From Pseudomonadota bacterium (GTDB lineage: Bacteria; SAR324; XYD2-FULL-50-16; JAHJRI01), in NCBI GenBank assembly GCA_022360105.1, contig JAKSDL010000571.1, positions 1-25,447 on the forward strand: 25,447 bases of DNA. Direction: 5' to 3'. Below, piece after piece: positions 23,464-25,447 of this stretch (the first letter of the stretch is position 1; each line of letters begins with the position of its first letter). The position numbers were made by a program, and so were the translations under genes. The notes under the pieces are model-generated. The model was not told the DNA's origin. It was given only the letters and a program-made list of their open reading frames with translations, and did no database searches.

Positions 23464-24669
23464 ATGGAAAAACAGAACAAAAAAATTTTTGGGACCCTTT
23501 TTTTTGCATTGTTTAACGCAGTTCTGGGTGTCGGTATTGTGATCCCTCTGCTCCCCGTTTATGCGCATAGCCTTGGCGCCAGCGGTTTTTACATCAGTAT
23601 GATTTTTGGTTCGTTTTCATTGTCCCGAACCATTCTATTGCCTTATTTTGGCCGCCTTGCAGACAAAAAAGGACGAAAACCTTTGATCACTGCCGGCCTT
23701 TTTTCCTTTGCCGTGGTGTCCATCGGTTTTCTATATTCAACCAGCGTCTTCAGCTTGATTTTCATTCGCTTTTTGCAGGGAATCGGTTCTGCCATGATTA
23801 TGCCGGCGACTCTGGCATACGTGGGAGATATCACGCCGGACGGTAAGGAAGGTACCTACATGGGGCTTTTTAACATGTCCATGTTCATCAGCCTCAGCAT
23901 CGGTCCGCTGATCGGGGGCTATATCAATGAATACTTCAGTCTGCAAGCCACCTTCATCTGTATGGGTGTTTTGGCCATGTCCGGCTTTTTGATTGCCGCG
24001 GTTTTCTTACCACCAACACGCCAGGAACAATGCCTGGTCAAGCCTAAACCGCCGTCCGATTGGAGGGTTATTTCAAAGAACCGGGCGGTGACAGGAATTT
24101 TTACTTACCGCTTGACCCATACGGTCGCTATTGCTGCTATTTGGTGTTTCATACCGGTTTTTGCCGAGGCTGAATTCAAATTATCCAGTGCTGCTATTGG
24201 CATTCTGGTAACGGCAACTGTTTTGACCAGTGGGATATTGAATACACCGATGGGCATTCTGGCCGATCACATTGACAAGCGGTTGATGATTCTGGTTGGC
24301 GCTGTTATGTCAGCTTCGGCTTTGCTATGCTTAAACTGGACCCAGGGATTCTGGAGTCTTCTGATAGCCGTTGTTGCCTTTGGCTTGGGTGGTGGTCTTG
24401 TAATGCCCGCCATAGGAGCTATTGCTGTCATTGAAGGCAACCGGGAAAAGGCCCTGGGACTCGTAATGGCCACTCTCAACCTGGCCCAAAGCCTGGGAAT
24501 GCTATTTGGCTCGATCATCGCCGGACTGGCCATGGATTACATCGGGGTAAGATACTCTTTTATTTTCGCCGGATTGATCGTGATCGTTGGTTTGCTTGTA
24601 TCAATGCTGCTGCTACGCGGTATGCCTAGCCGCATAGCAGGTGTTCAGAGTCTTTCACCAAACAATTAG
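23464..24669 (+). CDS. Major facilitator superfamily transporter (drug/solute efflux type)
   Basis: The ATG at 23464 follows GGGGAG at 10 bases; a TTG six codons earlier (23446) is less likely. The 401-residue protein has about 12 transmembrane segments. The loop 2-3 signature GRLADKKGRKP (motif A) is at about 63-73, and a related GILADHIDKRLM occurs at the matching place in the second half, reflecting the internal duplication. LIFIRFLQGIGSAMIMPATLAYVGDI is motif B-like, and GPLIGGY is motif C-like, usually a sign of proton-coupled antiporters. It is probably an exporter driven by protons, of the TetA/multidrug type, with unknown substrate. It is flanked by the AGGGGACAT-like sequences at 23120-23128 and, inverted, 24671-24680, the latter immediately after the stop. 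Confidence 0.88.
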   Translation: MEKQNKKIFGTLFFALFNAVLGVGIVIPLLPVYAHSLGASGFYISMIFGSFSLSRTILLPYFGRLADKKGRKPLITAGLFSFAVVSIGFLYSTSVFSLIFIRFLQGIGSAMIMPATLAYVGDITPDGKEGTYMGLFNMSMFISLSIGPLIGGYINEYFSLQATFICMGVLAMSGFLIAAVFLPPTRQEQCLVKPKPPSDWRVISKNRAVTGIFTYRLTHTVAIAAIWCFIPVFAEAEFKLSSAAIGILVTATVLTSGILNTPMGILADHIDKRLMILVGAVMSASALLCLNWTQGFWSLLIAVVAFGLGGGLVMPAIGAIAVIEGNREKALGLVMATLNLAQSLGMLFGSIIAGLAMDYIGVRYSFIFAGLIVIVGLLVSMLLLRGMPSRIAGVQSLSPNN

Positions 24670-24687
24670 AATGTCCCCTATTGTAAA

Positions 24688-24921
24688 TCAACGCCGGTTG
24701 GGTTTGCCGAATTCTGCTTTTAACGCTTCTTCCACTCGTTTGATCATTTGATCCACCATATCGTGCGCGTATTCGGCGACTTGTAAGGCTTCGTGCTCTC
24801 CGGGTCGCAGCTTGTGGTCTGCGGTGTCCGTTGCCAGGGCAGCAAGACCTTTAATCATAAAATTCAGCAGGATCTGCATCTGGTGAAGGTCTTTTATCAG
24901 ATCGTTTAGCGTTTCGGACAT
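24688..24921 (-). CDS. Small conserved-looking hypothetical protein (77 aa)
   Basis: A 77-residue acidic/helical protein with no signal or membrane segment. It starts 16 bases before the upstream gene ends, and AAAGGAGGCGAGCC before its ATG is an excellent ribosome binding site, which makes this a real gene. The sequence is nearly all helix-forming (MSETLNDLIKDLHQMQILLN; EALQVAEYAHDMVDQMIKRV), suggesting a small helical-bundle or coiled-coil protein. No family recognised. Translational coupling with the upstream gene suggests the two products work together. Confidence 0.7.
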   Translation of the reverse strand: MSETLNDLIKDLHQMQILLNFMIKGLAALATDTADHKLRPGEHEALQVAEYAHDMVDQMIKRVEEALKAEFGKPNRR

Positions 24922-25442
24922 GGCTCGCCTCCTTTAACAGGATCTTCCTCCTCATCGATTCCCGAAATTCGGGAACCTGTTTTAGCTTCAATCCCTCCCG
25001 GTACCACCAGGATTTGTCTGAGATGCTTGTAGCGTTTCTTGTCGTCTAAATAGATCAGATGCAATCCGTTTCGGGTGAAATATTGAGCCTTCTTCTCCCG
25101 GGTCGCCTGGGGTATCAGCTCCCGCAACGCCCAACGGGCGAATGTAACTACTTGCGGTTTGTTTAACTGCAGGTAGCAGCGCAACAACCGGGAAAGATGG
25201 GGCTGAGAACGGAACAGTTGGGTAAGGTCTAACAACCTACTGGTTTGGTGTGAGGAACTTACCGGCAGGGCATCGTTTTTGACGAGTGATGCAGCCGGCG
25301 ATTGTTGTAATGGCCAGGCGGGGTTGGAAATATCAAGAACCTCCCCCGCCTCTTTGCTGATGTAGATGAGTTTTTGCTGGTGCAGAATAACAAAAGGAGG
25401 ATGATCTTTGGAAAGAAATTTCCTGACAGCTTCGAAATTCAC
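24906..25442 (-). CDS. Hypothetical protein, possibly incomplete at its N-terminus
   Basis: A 178-residue frame with a GTG start five bases from the window edge; no in-frame stop separates it from the edge, so the true start may lie outside. No signal or membrane segment is evident. The N-terminal part PPFVILHQQKLIYISKEAGEVLDIS could be a small sensory or beta-rich domain. The middle (LFRSQPHLSRLLRCYLQLNKPQVVTFARWALREL) is helical and basic. The C-terminus (GGIEAKTGSRISGIDEEEDP) looks disordered. I do not recognise the family. Its 3' end overlaps the start of the 77-aa gene by 16 bases, giving a tight two-gene operon. Confidence 0.65.
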   Translation of the reverse strand: MNFEAVRKFLSKDHPPFVILHQQKLIYISKEAGEVLDISNPAWPLQQSPAASLVKNDALPVSSSHQTSRLLDLTQLFRSQPHLSRLLRCYLQLNKPQVVTFARWALRELIPQATREKKAQYFTRNGLHLIYLDDKKRYKHLRQILVVPGGIEAKTGSRISGIDEEEDPVKGGEPCPKR

Positions 25443-25447
25443 AACCG

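Noticed and set aside
1..25447. CRISPR array, tRNA, rRNA, phage or defence genes
   Set aside because: No regularly spaced direct repeats, no tRNA cloverleaf and no phage structural, integrase, restriction or toxin signatures were seen on reading both strands.

Overview
The window reads like a chromosomal stretch of a Desulfobacterota (Desulfobacterales-like) bacterium. That is an inference. It rests on moderate GC, a glycolate/D-lactate-oxidase-type flavoprotein with a DUF3683-like N-terminus, an adenine deaminase, an atypical transketolase, an LpxR-type outer-membrane protein (so Gram-negative) and a REP-associated tyrosine transposase. No rRNA, tRNA, CRISPR array, phage module or recognisable defence system is visible.

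Left part (1-6.4 kb): the 5' portion of a large FAD-linked oxidase leaves the window on the minus strand. A small HExxH protein follows behind a near-consensus sigma-70 promoter. It converges on an exported TPR/SUMF1-like protein, and both stop codons lie inside one perfect hairpin. Two minus-strand alpha/beta hydrolases follow, a lipoprotein and a membrane-anchored one.

Middle (6.6-15.4 kb): a nitroreductase and a transketolase-like enzyme form a plus-strand pair. A 180-bp nested palindromic element separates them from an anchored metallo-beta-lactamase-fold protein. Then come a minus-strand HEAT-repeat membrane protein, adenine deaminase, and an LpxR-like lipid A 3'-O-deacylase.

Right part (15.4-25.4 kb): a RAYT transposase with well-preserved ~28-bp terminal inverted repeats sits between lpxR and a minus-strand block. 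Read 5' to 3', that block is a sensor kinase with two Cache-like sensor segments, a NarL/FixJ response regulator, a polytopic permease and an acyl-CoA synthetase. The regulator-permease gap carries a perfect hyphenated palindrome built on TTACCTA plus a third half-site, a good candidate operator. My reading is a sense-import-CoA-activate module for a carboxylic acid. An MFS exporter and two overlapping unknown genes finish the window.

The intergenic DNA is unusually rich in short palindromic elements, of at least four sequence types. Some share the AAATTAGGGGAC end sequence of the RAYT element. The most interesting features here are the regulatory palindrome with its four-gene locus, and these palindromic families. 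I did not find a clearly new multi-gene system.
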